Part shown: positions 7,813-9,263 of the stretch, piece by piece
Position numbering within the stretch: position 1 is the first letter of the stretch
How the letters are laid out: each line of letters begins with the position of its first letter
Assembly (NCBI GenBank): GCA_049977145.1
Contig: JBMFGW010000126.1
Location: forward strand, 1-9,263
DNA: 9,263 bases
Reading direction: 5' to 3'
From: JAMDCX01 sp049977145
GTDB lineage: Bacteria > Planctomycetota > Phycisphaerae > WQYP01
Program-made: the position numbers and the translations under genes
The notes under the pieces: generated by a model
Told to the model about the DNA's origin: nothing
Database searches by the model: none
What the model saw: only the letters and a program-made list of their open reading frames with translations

Positions 7813-7842
7813 GAACAGTGCTCAGCGGGTCTGAACAGTTCA
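7813..7842. repeat. two GAACAGT motifs 20 bp apart, one in a palindrome
   Basis: GAACAGT occurs at 7813-7819 and 7833-7839, exactly 20 bp apart, close to two helical turns. The second copy is part of the odd palindrome TGAACAGTTCA (7832-7842). The arrangement would suit a dimeric DNA-binding protein, but no start of a gene is nearby on either strand, so function is doubtful. Confidence 0.3.
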
Positions 7843-7923
7843 ATACAAAGGTATAGACGTTGCCGGGAGGGGATAATGTTTTTCCAGGGATTTTCGCAGA
7901 TTTCCGGGGCGGTTGTATTGTAC

Positions 7924-7948
7924 CGCGGATGTCGCGGATAGCGCGGAT
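7924..7948. repeat. three tandem 9-bp CGCGGATNN units
   Basis: CGCGGAT begins at 7924, 7933 and 7942, a strict 9-bp period, ending 13 bp from the prepilin stop codon. A looser relative, TTTTCGCAGATTTCC, sits just to the left (7892-7906). On the minus strand this is the first sequence transcribed after the prepilin gene. Confidence 0.7.
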
Positions 7949-7961
7949 TCGGCGGGGAGAA

Positions 7962-9251
7962 TTACCCTCCACCATAGGGCGAGACATACACATCCGGAAA
8001 ATCGCTGGGCGTAACCGCGGCGGCGTGGCCATCGCAAAAGGCCACGTTGATGTGCGTACCGTGCCGGTTGAAGCCCAGATTGGCGTGGCTGTCGCCTACC
8101 GGCAGCGGTAACACCTTGGGTGAAAGCGGAATGCGGTCACGTAGAAATCCCGCGTTGGCCACACCCTGCAGGCTGGCGGGATTGATACTGGCGCTTCCCG
8201 GCGGCGGGCTGGCCCCCGTATCAAAAGCGGTGGTGTAATAGGTTTCATCACAGTACATCAGGCCATTGCTGCCCTGAGCGTCCTGGCCGCCGGGGTTCGG
8301 GCGTACCCCGCAGTCGCCGAACAGCAGTGTCCTTACCGGATCGTGGACCGCTCCAAGTTTACAGGCCAGCGGATGGGTCAGTCCGTCGGACATCTGGTTG
8401 CCGGCCGCACACGCAAAACTCCACCCCGGATTAAAGGCCCCCTTGGTTTTGCCGGGGCCGCTGTATATCAGGCTGGCGATGTCCGCATTCAAGCCGTAGG
8501 AAATCGGGTAATAACCTTGGAAGAAAAAGGCCCCATAGCTTTTTGGCTTCGGCTGCCGGTTGCCGATATTCCAGACGTTGTTGAACAACTGGTAGCCGGG
8601 ATAGGCATCGTGCAGCGTCGGATCGCTTGGGCAAAGGAAAACCCCGGCACCGCCACCGTCTACGCCAAAGTTAAGAAATGACTGATCTTCGCGACCGCCG
8701 AGGTAGGGCACCAGCGCGCTGGCCCAGTCCTTGAGCATCGGCTTGGCCAGCGGCGTGGATAGTAACTGCCCCGGTCCGGGCGGAACACTGTAGCTCCATG
8801 CGAACAGGCTATGGTTTTTGTCGGGAGTCTGCGTGTACTTCAAGATGGGATCCGCCGTGTCCGGCTGCACCAGGCCATGGTGCTCATTGGCGAACATCAT
8901 TTCCGCCAAACCCAGTTGTCGCTGGTTGGACAAACACACAATGGAATCGGCATATTGCCGGGCCTGCGCCAATGCCGGCAGCAGCAGCGAAATTAACAGC
9001 GCGATAATCGCCAGCACCACCAGCAGCTCGGTGAGCGAAAAGGCGGCGCGGCGGTCTGCAATCTCTTGCGACGGCCGCTGCGGCGGCCTCAATGACCGGC
9101 GAGCAATGACCAATGACCCGGACGGCTGCGCCAGCCTCAACATTGGATGACAGCTTATCTTATTGATCCGTGATCCGTGCTCATTGATCGTTGATCCATG
9201 ATCCGTGGTCATTGTCTCGTCTTCCGGATTCTCGCCATGTCCATTTTTCAT
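7962..9251 (-). CDS. prepilin-like protein with H-X9-DG C-terminus
   Basis: 429 residues from ATG 9251, supported by GAGG (9260-9263) 8 nt upstream; the promoter is outside the window. Residues 71-95 are a type IV pilin/pseudopilin N-terminal helix, FSLTELLVVLAIIALL and onward, with E75 at mature position +5. A prepilin peptidase would cut between A70 and F71; alanine replaces the usual glycine at -1. The mature part is a large extracytoplasmic domain ending FNRHGTHINVAFCDGHA, where H397, nine residues, D407 and G408 make the H-X9-DG motif of the prepilin-like families abundant in planctomycetes and relatives. Such proteins are thought to be assembled or displayed by type II secretion or type IV pilus machinery, but their individual roles are mostly unknown. 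The 70-residue leader is very long and includes residues encoded by heptamer DNA repeats. If translation instead began at an internal TTG near residue 47, the leader would be about 24 residues, but no ribosome site supports that. No partner secretion gene is in view. Confidence 0.9.
   Translation of the reverse strand: MKNGHGENPEDETMTTDHGSTINEHGSRINKISCHPMLRLAQPSGSLVIARRSLRPPQRPSQEIADRRAAFSLTELLVVLAIIALLISLLLPALAQARQYADSIVCLSNQRQLGLAEMMFANEHHGLVQPDTADPILKYTQTPDKNHSLFAWSYSVPPGPGQLLSTPLAKPMLKDWASALVPYLGGREDQSFLNFGVDGGGAGVFLCPSDPTLHDAYPGYQLFNNVWNIGNRQPKPKSYGAFFFQGYYPISYGLNADIASLIYSGPGKTKGAFNPGWSFACAAGNQMSDGLTHPLACKLGAVHDPVRTLLFGDCGVRPNPGGQDAQGSNGLMYCDETYYTTAFDTGASPPPGSASINPASLQGVANAGFLRDRIPLSPKVLPLPVGDSHANLGFNRHGTHINVAFCDGHAAAVTPSDFPDVYVSPYGGG
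9090..9118. repeat. CAATGAC heptamer repeats in the prepilin leader
   Basis: CAATGAC occurs at 9090, 9104 and 9111, all in register with a 7-bp period (the slot at 9097 reads CGGCGAG). On the coding strand this gives GTCATTG units, encoding prepilin residues of about 45-54 (GSLVIARRSL). Heptamer tandem repeats of a GGTCATT type are known as STRR elements in heterocystous cyanobacteria; relation here is unproven. Confidence 0.65.
9164..9212. repeat. TGATCCG heptamer tandem array in the prepilin leader
   Basis: Seven consecutive heptamers run from 9164 to 9212: TGATCCG, TGATCCG, TGCTCAT, TGATCGT, TGATCCA, TGATCCG, TGGTCAT. Five contain GATC. The array lies inside the prepilin reading frame and encodes residues 14-30, where three heptamers (21 bp) give the seven-residue echoes TDHGSTIN and NEHGSRIN. 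Seven is not a multiple of three, so any gain or loss of one unit would shift the frame. Confidence 0.8.
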
Positions 9252-9259
9252 TATTCGTT

Positions 9260-9263
9260 CCTC
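9260..9263 (-). promoter_or_regulatory. Shine-Dalgarno site of the prepilin gene
   Basis: GAGG on the minus strand, 8 nt before ATG 9251 and cut by the window edge. It is the main reason for accepting the long 70-residue leader over internal starts. Confidence 0.6.

Larger units (their letters stand above)
7365..7961. other. repeat-rich non-coding stretch between dnaE and the prepilin gene
   Basis: About 600 bp with no gene I can defend. Plus-strand open frame 7364-7765 has no ribosome site and its protein is mainly translated repeat and K/R/G/A-rich filler. The stretch holds a 26-bp direct repeat, a run of 9-bp repeats, a bulged GC palindrome and a spaced pair of GAACAGT motifs, each listed separately. 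It carries the dnaE promoter at its left end and the 3' end of the prepilin transcript at its right end. Confidence 0.6.

Noticed and set aside
7876..7941. 21-codon frame after GGGAGGGGATA
   Set aside because: The ribosome site is good but the frame ends inside the 9-bp repeat run and the peptide MFFQGFSQISG... resembles nothing I know; probably chance.
7365..7961. tRNA or structured RNA gene in the dnaE-prepilin gap
   Set aside because: No T-arm consensus (TTCRANNC) with a matching acceptor stem and no recognisable riboswitch core.

Overview
The window most likely comes from a planctomycete-type bacterium (PVC group, probably class Phycisphaerae or a relative). Three signs point there. There is a solitary prepilin-like protein with the C-terminal H-X9-DG motif. 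There is a small exported protein ending in a W-x-x-LPPRxR...PxRYxxLVxxYYxxLA block, which I associate with planctomycetes. The intergenic DNA carries short 7- and 9-bp tandem repeats. The assignment is inference from family resemblance; there is no rRNA or other marker. Three confident starts (222, 7300, 9251) have a GAGG Shine-Dalgarno core exactly 8 nt from the start codon.

Layout, left to right. Bases 1-221 hold two near-identical 19-bp units 25 bp apart that look like the end of a lost insertion sequence, then a TATAAT box. A plus-strand gene (222-1004) encodes an exported protein of unknown function. A second plus-strand gene (1185-2564) encodes a protein made almost wholly of twelve back-to-back 34-residue TPRs. 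It converges on a minus-strand gene (2789-3370) for a NYN/YacP-type PIN-like nuclease, with hairpins between them. Upstream of that on the minus strand is the full replicative DNA polymerase III alpha subunit dnaE (3662-7300), with a clear promoter and ribosome binding site. A non-coding stretch of about 0.6 kb follows, rich in short repeats. Last is a minus-strand prepilin-like gene (7962-9251) whose 70-residue leader is written partly in heptamer tandem repeats.

How the parts relate. dnaE is core housekeeping and has its own promoter. The NYN gene lies downstream of dnaE on the same strand, but a gap of about 290 bp makes co-transcription uncertain. The TPR protein, exported protein and pseudopilin show no operon link to dnaE or to each other. 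I see no CRISPR array, toxin-antitoxin pair, phage gene, tRNA or rRNA. This is largely an ordinary chromosomal region. Its most unusual part is the repeat-rich DNA on both sides of, and inside, the prepilin gene. There a non-triplet repeat within the reading frame could in principle switch the protein on and off.
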